Counted from the stretch's first letter, positions 34,879 to 47,225 are shown. The stretch is 64,000 bases of DNA from Lineus longissimus (GCF_910592395.1 NC_088321.1:5580001-5644000); one strand, 5' to 3'. Notes: generated by a model not told the origin, from the sequence alone. Made by a program: numbers and translations.

Positions 34879-35868
34879 ATGGAAAATCTCAGGGAGACGA
34901 GAAGAACACCAGGGTTTTCTGAATCAGCTGCAGAACTCTACAGAAGAGGCTGGAGGGAGGGAACTCAGGCTGCTTACGACTCAGGTTGGAAAAAGTGGAC
35001 TGGCTGGTGTGTCGGACGGGATATTAATCCATTTCAGGCCACTGTGGCAAATATAGGCAATTTCCTGTCGTCAGAGTATGAGACAGGAAGGGCATATAAC
35101 ACAGTAAATGGCTACAGATCAGCCATCTCGGCGAGACACCCGGAAATAGACGGTCACAAGACGGGACAACACCCTGACATTGTGAGACTGATGCATGGGG
35201 TCTTTGCAGACCACCGGTACCACGATATATGGAGACCTGGGCGGTGGATGTGGTCCTCACAGCAATACATTTACTGGGGTGCAATCGGACCATGAACATC
35301 AAAGATTTATCTGCCAAACTAGCAATGCTTATGGCACTGGTCGCAGGTGCTCAGAATTACTGAATAAAATAAAAATTATCAACAAAGCCAGGGAGGGTAA
35401 GAATGTGGTCTTCCAACTGGATTCTGTGACAAAGACCTCACGACCTGGAAAACCATTGTTGAAATTGACATTCGTACCATAATATGACACAAATGACAAA
35501 CTAGATGTTGTGCAGTGCTTGGAATCGAATAAGACTAGGACAGAAAATGGCGCATCACAGCCGAACAGAAACAGTATCTGTTCCTGGCTATGGTAAAACC
35601 ACACCGCCCAGTAGCAAAATGCACAATAGCAAGATGGTTACAATTCATCATGACAAAAGCGGGCATTGACACGGACAAATACAAAGCCCATTCGACAAGG
35701 GCGGCGACCACGACCAAAGCCAAAATTCAAGGCTTGTCAGTGGAGCAAATTATAAAGAAAGCGGACTGGTCAAGGGCAAGCACATTTGGCAGATTTTATG
35801 ACAAAGAGATTGGATCGCAGGCCCAAAATAAATGCCAGTTCCAAGATAAAGTATTGGAATGGATGTAG
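34879..35868 (+). pseudogene. DIRS-like tyrosine recombinase
   Basis: The core-binding part is readable at 34900-35210 (ELYRRGWREGTQAAYDSGWK, NPFQATVANIGNFLSSEYE, NTVNGYRSAISARHP). Catalytic-domain pieces follow after frameshifts. The last piece at 35590-35868 contains HSTRAATTTKAK (H-x-x-R), ADWSRASTF and GRFYDKE, with the nucleophilic Tyr. The catalytic Arg I region around 35300-35400 is scrambled. In this family the enzyme integrates a circular DNA intermediate without target duplication. This copy is inactive. Confidence 0.8.
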
Positions 35869-35885
35869 GTTAGCTTTGAACATTC

Positions 35886-36780
35886 AATTATTACATCTAT
35901 TGACGGTTTATGAAATTAAATTTAAAATTTTATAAGTGTGCGAAGCACACGAAATGAAATTCTGATTTAATGAGTAAACCTAAATAGATGTAATAATCCC
36001 ACCCTCCCTACCGATATTGAGATTGAAACATCCTTTCTCACTTTATCTTTACAGTTAGATCTGGATAACACATCTGAGACAACAACCACGGGAGAAGGAC
36101 AATGTGAATTCGGCAAGGACTGGTTATGACACTTGCGGAAAAATCAGACGTTCATTTTAAGAGACAACGGTCTCACATGAAGTCAGGTTGGACTAAGTTC
36201 AGTTATTAAGGCGATTCATTAGCCGAAGAAGAGACGAGCAGTCTGGTGAAGTTCAGTTCAGTTGATTTATTTGGACATGAGGCGATAAGCCGAAGGAGGA
36301 CAGCAGTCCTGTAGTGATTTTAAGTTAAATTTAGTTATTGACACGCAGGAACGGCAGTAACCTTAATAGCCAGTGGGCTGGTTATCTTATGTTATTTACT
36401 TCATTTGTTGAACTTTGAAAAAAGAAGAAGATTGTTTATCAGTTTGTACTTCTATAACCTGTATATATCTTAAAACTAGCAACTCATAAGGGGTGGACGG
36501 GGCGGTTATGAGAACCTAGTATGTTTTTTGAGTAAACTTGTTGGTCCAATCATGATTGAAGACATGATTGGGTCTATTAGCTAGGTTTGAAATTGCAGCA
36601 GACTCCAAATGAGGATGGGATAAGAGGAAAATGCAGATTCGTTTTCGGTTGAGACCGGAACGAAGTTTCAGCTGACCTGTTGAATTCTGGAGCGAAATTC
36701 AATTATTACATCTATTAAGGTTTACTCATTAAATTATAATTTCATTTCGTGTGCTTCGCACATTTATGAAATTTCAAATT
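35886..36780. repeat. Inverted repeats at the 3' side of the DIRS-like element
   Basis: About 35914-35997 and 36702-36780 are inverted copies. They share ATTATTACATCTATT, AGGTTTACTCATTAAAT, AATTTCATTTCGTGTGCTTC and GCACA. A shorter third piece at 35886-35912 is in the orientation of the second, so 35886-35997 can also fold on itself. Inverted terminal and internal complementary repeats are expected in DIRS1-like elements. The 700 bp between them is non-coding. Confidence 0.75.
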
Positions 36781-39482
36781 GTGGATGGTCGCTGGTGGTT
36801 TACCAATGGTATCGAATTAAATCAGAGGCGATTCCATAAATGGGGCATTGGTCCAATCGATTATTGATAAGCAGATCGCTCGATATGTATTCTTGTCCTT
36901 AGAGGTCCTACATGTATAGGTAGGCCCGATGTCTGTCAGATATCTCTGCTGTCGTATGTATAAAGCATAGTTTTATGCAAATCTCATTACCAAGTTGTGG
37001 CTTAACATGGGTATGTCATTGATTGCCTATGACTTTTTCGAAACGTACTTCACAGGCAAAGGCTATATAAAAAACCTCATTCAAAGGCCATGGCTATACA
37101 GGAACCACAGTCAGAGCTCATGTATATGTGGAAACCTCATCACACGTATTAACAGGCTATGGTGGTGCATCTTTTTCTATTCCAGGGAAGCATGTTTTGC
37201 TGAATCTACTATGTCTCATAACTAACATTGGGTCTCGAAGGATTGTATATATTATCCGATAAGATTTTGCGAGTTGACAGCCATTTTTAATAGTGCCATT
37301 TTGTTTTAATGATCCGAGCTCCCATTGCAATATATTCAAGGTGTTTTGCTTTATCAAAGGCAAATAACCATGACCAAGTGCAAAACCCCTCTCGAGGCTA
37401 TCAATAGTGGTGGTATCGTCACAAAATGTATAGTTGTACTTTGTGCCCCTAATTAAACTTTTGAGAAAGCAAACATTTTCATTCATTGGTATACACACAA
37501 CTTTATTGTTTACAGACACTAAAGGGTAATTTCAGGTCTAAAATTGCCAGGTTGCAGCTAATATTACCAAAATGTCTCAGCAATCAGCTTACCGAAGGCA
37601 ATGAGCAGATTCATTATTCTATGCTTAACAAAAAATTAAAAAGAAATGAGCGCACAGAAGACAAACGTGTACTTACCATGTACAACCATGTACAGGCTCA
37701 AGTGTGATTTGAGAAATATTCAGCAATACTAGTATAATCCAAAATTACTCAATGTGGTCTTATTGATAATTTGGAAATAAAAGAGTTATGGATATGATCG
37801 ATTTCTGCTCAAAGGAATGGTTGAAATATATATTTGCCAGTCGGCTTGAAAACCGTAATGTGACAAGAGATAGACAAAATGATTAATTGTTGTTTCTTCG
37901 CACTCCCTAAAGGGCTTTTCATGGATTTTGAGCCCTCATACACACCGTATCATAGTAAACATGGTAAAGGAGCCGTGTGAGTGTTTGGGTCATGGGCCGG
38001 GGGCGGGGGATTTCTTTTAATCACATCTTTTAAAGTAATACTTCGTCCATTCCACAAACAACTGGTTCTGGGGTTGAATTTACAGCAGCCATTCGCATGT
38101 GTTGTTGTTCCGACTACAGCCACTGTTTATTCCCAGGGAAGATCGCTGGGAACTGGACTACAAGGGTTAGGTCTAGTGAGAGGCATCCAAACACCTATTC
38201 CCTTGATTATAGCTCAGGCCAGGAGATGTATTATCGCTACACGAACAATTATTCAAAATGGGAATGCTTTTTTAAAGGCGGCTGCTGTGAAGAGATAATT
38301 AACAAGAGGCACAAAGTAGCTTGCAACAGTTAACAGAGGAAAACTTTGTATATTTTACAACAATTAGACTCGGCGGTGGGAGAACGCCAGATTCCTGATT
38401 TTGAGAACCTTTCTTGTAACGTTATTTGGCGTTATTTGTCAAAACAAATTTAATTTGCATATGACTTGACCGAAGCAATGCATAGTGACCCATTGGAACG
38501 ACACAAGTTTACACTAAATGATAAATGTTTAGGGGACGAGTACAGAATGATGATAATGATAACACAATAAACAAGAATGTTAAAGATCGTCATAAAATTC
38601 GATAAAGATCTTCTTAAAATCTCGCCAAAGATCCTCATAAAATCACCGCGAGTAGAATCAATTTGGAGCTTCGTTAGGGGGGGGGGGGCTAAAGTATAGT
38701 ATGCCAGCAAACTGTGGCAGCACTGGGACGCTGACTGAGAACTGCCGACTTTCCCGAATGTTCGTCATTCAGATAATCCAACCTGCAATTGAAATTGCCA
38801 GTTCTCTTGCAGCGACCATATTGATCGCTGAACTTCTGATGGATTAAGTACTGCCTTATGTGTCATCAAGGATGCGATACAGGATATATTTGGAAACATG
38901 TGGAATTTGGAGGCCAGTAATTGAATCGAGTTCAGGCTTTTTAGTCTAAATATATTATACACCGATCTTTGGACGCTCTCTCTCGATGTTCACCCAACGG
39001 TGTCTGCATATAATGCCTCGCTTTCGATTCGTGCCCTGGGGGAAATGGGTATATTCAGCAGAAGATCCAAATGCACATCACGAACATTCATGTGACTTCG
39101 GCCCCGGCCTTACTCGGGAATATATATTAGACCTGTCAATGACAAATAGCACCCATGTCTCTTTCTCTGTATGATAAGTGGTTATATGTGAATGAATGGG
39201 CAATTCCCAGCCCATTGATGACCACTAATCTGGTGCTATCGTTCAGTTGTTATGAAAATGTGCTTCTAGATAATCTCATGGTCTCATAGAAAAATCATTA
39301 ACAGGCTGTCATGGCATTATGTAAGCCTCATTCGATACCATTGCTTTATAACGAAAGCTACACTCACATGCCAAAGCTTTATGGGAACAACATTCACGGG
39401 CGACGGTTTTATACAAGTCATATTCACTGGCAATGGTTTCATAGACACTTCATTTCGCAGGCCTGGTCATGGCCTTATTGCC
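36781..39482. other. No gene recognised; degenerate ~35-bp repeat
   Basis: A loose motif CCTCATT..CAGGCCATGGCTTTATGGAAA recurs about every 35 bp at 36995-37170, 39300-39480 and again at 40127-40290, so the Harbinger derivatives below landed in this repeat. Short frames at 37157-37707 and 37981-38333 have no domain. A G12 run lies at 38677-38688. Confidence 0.5.
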
Positions 39483-39485
39483 TTA

Positions 39486-40123
39486 GGCTGGGTTCACATA
39501 GAACTATAGTATTCGGGTGTTCGGTGCACGTTTTGCCAGGGCACACGGGTACCTGAAATCGAACAAGGAAATTTCACAATACCGGGTCACATAAGAGGGC
39601 ACTATTCGAAAAGGTCGTATACCTGCGTATAGTATAGTATAGTGGGAATCGTGCGCGTTCGATTTTCGTGCAGCGTATACCACCCTGTTCAGAAGTGACC
39701 AGAGGAATTGGTAAGAACATGCATTTTAATGTTATCTATCACAATTATTAAACGATTTATTGCATACTATAGGATAAGTTAGAAACAATAGTACTCATTT
39801 TTACTCATTTTATTGCAATTTCTAAGTACAGGCCTTCATTACATGTTTTATTACTAATCAACTAAATGATTCTTTTAATTAACATATAGCGATCTTGTTT
39901 CTTTCTTTGGTCTTTGTGCCTGGTCAGCTTCATCCTCGGCTAAGAGGAGAAGAGCCAAATCTTCTTCGTCTGAACTGTCCATCTGATCGGCGCCAAAAGA
40001 CGGAATACCGCACGCATGCTACCCTATGTGACTCGCCGTGCCCGTATAGCGTATAGCGAATACCGAATAGCGAATATCGAATGGCGTATACCGAATACCG
40101 TATAGTTCTATGTGAACCCAGCC
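39486..40123 (-). mobile_element. Harbinger deletion derivative, copy 1, with TTA target duplication
   Basis: The ends are GGCTGGGTTCACATAGAACT and its inverted copy, with TTA directly outside both (39483-39485, 40124-40126). The 638-bp body is AT-rich and keeps only the start of a transposase on the minus strand (39982-39875). The subterminal regions carry runs of TATAGCGTATAGCGAATACC-like repeats. Confidence 0.85.
39875..39982 (-). pseudogene. Truncated Harbinger-type transposase start (copy 1)
   Basis: A 35-codon frame begins MDSSDEEDLALLLLAEDEAD and ends RSLYVN followed by TAA. Acidic, Leu-rich starts like this are common at the N-terminus of Harbinger transposases. The rest of the gene is deleted. 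The inverted copy at 40770-40877 encodes nearly the same peptide. Confidence 0.55.
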
Positions 40124-40126
40124 TTA

Positions 40127-40628
40127 TGGAAACTATTCACAGAACATGGCTCTCTTGAAACCTCATTTACAGGCCGTGGTTAAATGATAACCTTATACAC
40201 AAACCAATGCTTTCTGGAAACCTCATTTACAGACCATGGTTTCATGGAAATCTCATTATTTACATGTACAGGCCATGGCTTCAAAACTTCAAAATCAATG
40301 CCAATATGGGAACCACTATGATAACGCGATCATACAAGGAACGTGCGATTTTTCTTGAAAAACACCATTTAAAAAAAAAATCATCAAAGCTACTTGCATT
40401 ATATATCTCATGAAAGGTCGTTCTGAGTACTTTCCTTTGCTTCATAGCATTCCAATTTAGGCAAAACACCTGATCTGCAGTTTTTTTAAAAAGAAATATA
40501 GTTTTCACCCCTCACCGAATTCCGAAATAATTGGCAGAACTAGACATTCCACTAGCCAAAAAAGTCATAAAAACAACACAGAAAATGTTCCTAGAACTCC
40601 CCAGTAACAAACTGCATAAGAAATCATT
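40127..40628. other. Spacer between the two inverted Harbinger derivatives
   Basis: Its left part continues the degenerate ~35-bp CAGGCCATGG repeat. The right part is AT-rich with A-runs and small frames of no recognisable content. It would form the loop if the flanking copies pair. Confidence 0.6.
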
Positions 40629-41266
40629 GTTTGGGTTCACATAGAACTATACGGTATTCGGTATACGCTATTCGATATACGCTATTCGGTATTCGCTATA
40701 CGCTATACGGGCACGGCGAGTCACATAGGGTAGCATGCGTGCGGTATTCCGTCTTTTGGCGCCGATCAGATGGACAGTTCAGACGAAGAAGATTTGGCTC
40801 TTCTCCTCTTAGCCGAAGATGAAGCTGACCAGGCACAAAGACCAAAGAAAGAAACAAGATCGCTATATGTTAATTAAAAGAATCATTTAGTTGATTAGTA
40901 ATAAAACATGTAATGAAGGCCTGTACTTAGAAATTGCAATAAAATGAGTAAAAATGAGTACTATTGTTTCTAACTTATCCTATAGTATGCAATAAATCGT
41001 TTAATAATTGTGATAGATAACATTAAAATGCATGTTCTTACCAATTCCTCTGGTCACTTCTGAACAGGGTGGTATACGCTGCACGAAAATCGAACGCGCA
41101 CGATTCCCACTATACTATACTATACGCAGGTATACGACCTTTTCGAATAGTGCCCTCTTATGTGACCCGGTATTGTGAATTTTCCTTGTTCGATTTCAAG
41201 TACCCGTGTGCCCTGGCAAAACGTGCACCGAATACCCGAATAGTATAGTTCTATGTGAACCCAGCC
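40629..41266 (+). mobile_element. Harbinger deletion derivative, copy 2, inverted relative to copy 1
   Basis: The right end ...TGTGAACCCAGCC is intact and followed by TAAGGC. The left end reads GTTTGGGTTCACATAGAACT, so its first three bases are changed. The body is about 96-97% identical by eye to the reverse complement of copy 1 over its whole length. No matching 3-bp duplication flanks it. The six bases outside the right end (TAAGGC) are the mirror of those outside the left end of copy 1 (GCCTTA). Confidence 0.85.
40770..40877 (+). pseudogene. Truncated Harbinger-type transposase start (copy 2)
   Basis: A frame of 35 codons, MDSSDEEDLALLLLAEDEAD to RSLYVN and TAA, that mirrors the one at 39982-39875. 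It is a relict start codon region retained in a deletion derivative; no nuclease domain follows. Confidence 0.55.
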
Positions 41267-41328
41267 TAAGGCATCCAAAACTTACGTGCTGTAAATCTCA
41301 ATTGACCTGGCATTTTGAAAAATTTGAA

Positions 41329-41922
41329 AAAAATGTCTGCATTCTATTATCGGACGATTTCCACATTGGCCGTGATCTATAACCCAGAAAATCGGCTGTT
41401 AATTAGCAATAGCATTATACCCGTGGCGCAGGCATGTTCAAATGGGCTATATCTTGAATAGATTGAATTGCGATGAAAATCTAATGCAAGATCAAAGGAG
41501 CAATATCGAAGAGACAAATTAAACAAACCATTTGTCCACAGACTCGGACCTAGCTGGGGCGTGCTGTATGCGTGCATATAAAAGTATATCAATTGGTCCG
41601 ATAGAGATGATGAGGCAATGTCAATATGCCTCGTTCTTTAGTCAGCAATATGCCCCTTTTTATGGCCATGGCGATTTAGCGGAACCTGTGGATTCTGCGG
41701 AACCTGCGGAATCTGGGCGGAATCAGCATAAAAACAGCTCGAGAATATCGATATTATGATAAATTATCCTTATAATAAATATTTGTAATATTCCATAACT
41801 GTTAAATTGTCTAAACCGCTAAGATTAGCAAGCATTTCGGAAAAACCCCAATATCCATGAAAAAAATGTCTGCATTCTATTATCGGACGATTTCCACATT
41901 TGCCGTGATCTATAACCCAGGC
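41329..41922 (+). repeat. 60-bp direct repeat pair
   Basis: About 41329-41391 and 41861-41922 share AAAAAATGTCTGCATTCTAT, TATCGGACGATTTCCACATT and GCCGTGATCTATAACCCAG with one obvious difference (TTGG/TTTG). The 470 bp between them includes the GCGGAACCTG repeat described separately. Confidence 0.85.
41655..41722 (+). repeat. Left arm of a 3.9-kb-spaced inverted repeat
   Basis: GGCCATGGCGATTTAGCGGA followed by ACCTGTGGATTCTGCGGAAC and CTGCGGAATCTG. It is matched in reverse at 45525-45598. The arm itself repeats GCGGAACCTGYGG, so it is a short minisatellite as well. Confidence 0.8.
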
Positions 41923-42544
41923 CGAGTTGGTAATAGGCCGAGTTGGCCCGTAATCGTATAAGTCGTATACGCAACCGAAAAACACACGTCACTTTCGCTC
42001 ATTAGTTAATTTGTTGATATCGTGCAGAATACAATAGGGACGGACACTTTTTCCAGGGGGACACTTTAAACCTCTACACTGGCCTGGTTGACACGTCTCT
42101 TTTTATTTTACAACATCGCAAAATTGTGCACGAGCAACATAGCCTACGATTGCCTTGACGCTAGGGCCCAACGCGCCGCGTAGCGGCAAAAAAGCGAAGC
42201 TGGCGAAACATTTATAACGGGTCACCGTCACTTATTATTGGACTTATAGCGCATTTACGGGGTTGCAACTATTTTGCTTTATAGTGTCACCAGGAAAGAA
42301 AAGCATGCGACCTAACGCCGATCTATTTGTATAAAGTGATAATTGGAAGGTATATAGTAGGAAAGATCAATAAAATAATCATTCCATGTCGTCTTTTGAG
42401 GGCATTTTTGATTGTAAAAAATATATGTGTACGTCATCGTAGTCTCTGCAATGATAATTTTATCAGAGCAGTCTCGCGCAAGTAGAAGTTCTTTACCTAT
42501 TAGTTCTTCACTTATTAGTCTCAACGTCTGGCGCAAAGCCAGAC

Positions 42545-44590
42545 GTTTTCCATTACGATTTCACTACGATGTTTCACAAGAAGGAGCAGTGCGCGAGATA
42601 TGCTAATGAGCAGACTTCCCTCGCTTGAGTTTCTGAAGAATGTTCCATATCGCGCTAAGCTCATCACTGCTGATTATGACAGGCGTGCAACGGTAGGTAT
42701 CTGCTCCCCAACTTCCACCCTAATACCGCCCATACGGTACAATAAGTTACCATTTGATGGGAATGGGACAATGCCCTCACTGTGTATGGAGTCATAGGGA
42801 TAAGAAGACATTATTCATTAGTGTTGGTACAAGTGATTTTGCCTAAAAAGCATGCGCATTCAAAAAACAAAATATGCAATGTATCACGTACATGACCATG
42901 ACGACGTGCAGAAAGTGCACTGGCCAGTGCATACCCTATGGCTATGTGCTAGTAAACATGGTAAACATGAACAACGTCATTATTCATCGGCTGTTCATTT
43001 TACTCCGAGCTTTTTCTGAAACATATAGCCATGATGATTAGGCCTACCATGTACCATGACCAATAACAGCACTAGATCATGTAGATGTCAACAAGTTCAC
43101 ATGAACCGTTTAGCCCGCATGGCGCATGTGGCGCATGCGTCTAAACCAAAGCCCCAAAATCACTTGTTTTGGTCTATTTCACTTGTGTTTACAACTGTTC
43201 AATGGATTTATAGTTGAATACGATCAAACTACGTCTTTTCAATCGTGGATTGTAAATTTAACCCCATGGGCCTAGGGAAGGCCCTATAACAATACTTTCG
43301 ACACCGTGCTCACTGCTGATTCTAAAATGCACCACCTAGTCAAAACAGGACATATGTTCTTCTAGGAATAGATCTCTTTCCAATATTTCGTCATTCCACT
43401 ATCGTCATCACCTCATGATACTTTCATTGACATTACAGGCACACATCCACAGAGCACTCTTCAAATCATCTACACAGTGGTTATCCAACTAGGATTATAA
43501 AGGTAATTTCTTAGCCCCGCAGAGTGGGTTTCACTCTTGATAAAGGGGCACTATTGCTAGCAGCTAGGTAGGCAGGATAAAGTTAGACGAAGTAGCCGAT
43601 AGGGGTCTCTTACCCCTCAAAGTCCGTCACAACTATTCAAGCTTGTACAAGGAATACATGCAGCGCTGACTCTAACAAGACCCAATGGGAATGTCGCACA
43701 GTCATCTGTCAAAAACAAGACCTATGTTGTAGTATGATCTCTTGCCAATATTTAATAATTGCACTATCGTCATCACCTCATCATACTTCATTGACATTAC
43801 AGGCACACATTGACATCGACCACTGTTGCAATCAACGACACAGTCGCTATCCAAGTAGCATTATAGAGGTAATTATCATTTTCATACTTCATTAGCATGT
43901 GAACCAATCGCGTCGCGTCCTTTGCGATCACGGCAAAGCCTCATGGAATAATGTCTTTCACCGTTGAATAATTTTTCATATTCCATGCCAACAACTTCAA
44001 TTTCTTCATATTCCATGGCTAGAAGTTCAATACTAATATAATATCCAAGATAAAGTTACAAGAAGTAGTCAATAGGGGTCTCTCACCTCTCACTGTATGT
44101 CCACACTATTCACGCTTGTACGAGGAATACATTCAATGCTGAATCTAACAACACCCAGTGCCCTTACTCTGTATATTAGTCACTGGAAGATGGCCCATTT
44201 CACTCCTTGCTTCTACTTCACCTATAGTCTCATTGCAAACGCCTCAGTTCTATGATATCACATTCACTTTCAGCTGTCATGCAACGCAACAACTGTGCTA
44301 TCTGCCATCGCACATCAACGAAGAAGTGCAGCCGCCCACATTCCACCTCACGTCTGTCCGACCAGCTGCAATCCTCGAGGACGCCCCACTGTACCACGAT
44401 TTCACTACGATGTTTCACAAGAAGGAGCAGTGCGCGAGATAGGCTAATGAGCAGACTTCCCTCGCTTGAGTTTCGGAAGAATGTTCCATATCGCGCTAAG
44501 CTGACCACTGCTGACCATGACAGGCGTGCATTGGACTGGTACAGGTTGGAACTGAACATTGAATATGCTGGTGGTGACGCTTTCTGATGA
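42545..44590 (+). repeat. Duplicated 140-bp segment and diverged tandem units
   Basis: About 42556-42693 and 44397-44534 are direct copies (ATTTCACTACGATGTTTCAC, GAGCAGTGCGCGAGATA, GAGCAGACTTCCCTCGCTTG, CATATCGCGCTAAGCT). Within the interval, 43364-43510 matches 43735-43880 (CACTATCGTCATCACCTCAT, TTGACATTACAGGCACACA), and 43574-43690 matches 44050-44163 (ATAGGGGTCTCT, CTTGTAC.AGGAATACAT). Frames at 44158-44637 overlap on both strands without a recognised domain. Confidence 0.8.
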
Positions 44591-44958
44591 GAAGTTGGTC
44601 GTGACTGATGCAGTATCCTTGGACTTGTCAACAGCATCGTTCAATCATTGCTCTCTGAGCTGCCTTGATTCTGTACTTACCCAAATACTAAGACCAAATG
44701 CCTGTTGACTGTGCTTTAAGAGAGACTGGCGCCATGCCTAGAGATATGACTGACCCCTATTGGCAAATTTGTATGACTTTATCTTGCCTACCTAGCTGCT
44801 GCCTATAGTCTGCCTTCTAGTCTCATAATAAATTTTGCTTTCCTCAATAATAACATTTCTTCTTCTTCAATGCTTTCATCATTCCAAACTTCTCCTCCTC
44901 TGACTTTTACAGGGGTACAGTCATGGCAATCAAAACCCAAATACTGACACCAAATGCC

Positions 44959-45020
44959 TGTTGACTGTGCTTTAAGAGAGACTGGCGCCATGCCTAGTCT
45001 CTCTTAAAGCACAGTCAACA
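44959..45020. repeat. Perfect 25-bp-arm hairpin
   Basis: The arm TGTTGACTGTGCTTTAAGAG plus AGACT (44959-44983) pairs with 44996-45020 around a 12-base loop. The left arm and loop also occur as a direct copy at about 44694-44738, so the hairpin arose by duplication of an existing segment in inverse order. Confidence 0.9.
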
Positions 45021-45524
45021 GACACCAACCCCCTCAGACTCAGAAACCACAAACGCCCAACCCTTCCTGCTACCTTAATACTTCTGGATGAATGATCCAT
45101 CACAAGTTAAGATATTCAAGTCACATGATGACTGATGATGTCCAGGACTCCCAGATGACAAATCAGTTCAAACAGAGAATTTCCCACTCTCATGATAATA
45201 AATAAAATATTTTTCTAAAACGTCCACCCGAGTCAATCATCCCACTCATCATGACCAAACAGCCAGCAAGATCATGCGATGACAGGTGACAAGCCCGAGA
45301 TCCTGGCAACGATCCTTAAAACCACCCCAAGTCCCAGGAGGCGAAACGACTAATTTTGGGTAGAGTGACTCTCAGACACTCTCTTGATTTAGCTTGATTA
45401 CATTACATCACGGCAGCGGCCACCTTCAGCGCCACCACGTGGGGCCTAATGGTATTAGGCTAAGTTTGGGGCGAAAACGTCAGGGAGCGAAACGACCGGA
45501 TACCCATAACATAGAAAATCCGCT

Positions 45525-45598
45525 GCAGACCAGATTCCGCAGGTTCCGCAGAATCTGCAGGATCCGCTAAATCGCCATGGCCCCTTTTTATACGGAGA
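45525..45598 (-). repeat. Right arm of the 3.9-kb-spaced inverted repeat
   Basis: Reverse-complement match to 41655-41722 (GATTCCGCAGGTTCCGCAGA, then CCGCTAAATCGCCATGGCC). Confidence 0.8.
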
Positions 45599-47216
45599 AG
45601 AAGAAGGAGAACTAAGATAGGCCTTCACATGTTGGCTTCCAAATGGCTCGAACCAATTGTTCTATCACTACTATAACTTTAAAATGCGTGCTCCTCCTAC
45701 ATGTAGCAATGTCTCGGGCAAGGCACTTAGTCGACAGGCAAGCTAAAAGTTCAGCACCATGAGTAGCTCCTTGATAAAGCTATGTCAGGTTCAGCGCGCC
45801 TCTTCAGATACATCAAGTCTTGAAAGCTGTGGTGAGCATATAAACAGACCATGGTCACCTTAATTTGAAAATCCCTTCATAATCAAGGGCTAGCTCTGAC
45901 TAAAACAACACCCATAAACAATAGACCACCTATTTGACCCCAGCTCCTAACTGCGGGAAAACCCAAGTCCAGCAACCAAAAGTACCTAAAATACATTTTT
46001 TGTTTACATTTGAACTGCACACATGCGTTTGTTTATAATTTCATTTCCCGCGAAATTTCGAAAATCAGGTGACCTGCAATCGTGAATTGAAAATAACATT
46101 AAACTGGGTTCAGCAGGTCAGCAGGTATACCGGCTGTTCAAATCATCCCCCTACAGTTCAAAAGGTATCCCACAGGGAGTGCAGGTAATTGATTAAGCCC
46201 CTGCATAACTTAACAGCAATGGCTTGGCTTCTGTGAGTGGTAAGGAGAATTGACAGTGTCCGATTAAAAATCCTTCATTACTGCTCCGCTGAAGTAAATT
46301 TTTGAACAAAACCAAGACGTTGCATCAGGGTAAGGTGTCACCACCATTCATACAACATTTCAAGGCGATCCAACGCCTCTAAGTGTGACTTTATTCGTCC
46401 CCCTTCCAGTATTAACAATATACACCAACCATCACCCGACCATAGTAAAAAAAAATTAGAACACAGCTGTTAGTAATCTAGAATGACTGTAGATGTCTCT
46501 CGGGTCGATTCCAGACCGTGCTGAGCACAGCTGAACCGTGTGTTGAAAGTAATGTATGCAAACGGCATAGGTCATTCAACGTTACTGGTGCCTGATTTAC
46601 CCAAACTACTTATGCTGTTCAACAGTCTCAAAGAGTTAACATAAAATGAAATGAAATGCGCGAAGTATGTAATTAGAACTCCATACAGGCCGTCTGCAGT
46701 CACAATCCGTGATCTGTTCCGTAATCCGCGGAATTCCGTGTTTTTAGTAATGCCGACTAACTGCATGTACCTCCTAATACTCCTCATACTAGACATCATA
46801 TCATTGTCTAAGACATTCAGGCTTAGTTTAGTTTAGCTTATTTGTGGCTACATGTATACATCAATAACATAATCGATACAGTGAATAAAATTCACTTGTG
46901 AAAAGCATACATTGGTAAAAATACATGCACCAACGGTAACCATGCAGGTCATAATGACCTTTTCAATGACACCAAGAAAGAGGGGCGACAGAACGGATAT
47001 TCCTAATGATGACGACATGTGCATCAGCTAGGTGGGTCGGCAATCGAAGGAACGAAAAAAAGTGACGAAAGTAATTTGTCAACCTCGAGACGATACATTC
47101 CGTCAACAAAAAAAATCAATAGTAGGTCTAAAAATATTTTTTTCTTACTCCTGAGTTCAAGAGGTAAACAATGCCATAACTTTGGAGTTCAAATAAAATA
47201 AGACGCACCGAACGTG
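45599..47216. other. No gene recognised
   Basis: Only short frames are present (for example 46572-46836 on both strands). No repeats stand out by eye. Confidence 0.35.
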
Positions 47217-47225
47217 CAACAATCG

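Larger units (their letters stand above)
30690..36780 (+). mobile_element. Broken DIRS-like tyrosine-recombinase retrotransposon with two nested insertions
   Basis: Plus-strand remnants follow the DIRS order: an RG-rich gag tail, reverse transcriptase, RNase H, tyrosine recombinase, and inverted repeats at the 3' side. The gag tail is split: GGGFKRGRNSYNKPFQNG lies at about 30772-30830, and the RG-rich NFRRGRGRGTKTRG lies at about 31755-31795 after an intervening LINE fragment. The RNase H region is split by a 1238-bp TIR element. Stops, frameshifts and a deletion of roughly fifty codons after RNase H show that the copy is dead. The left terminal repeat is not clearly found. Confidence 0.8.

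Noticed and set aside
44158-44637. Overlapping frames on both strands in the duplicated region
   Set aside because: No domain is recognised, and the sequence is part of diverged duplications; a transposon-derived origin is possible but unsupported.
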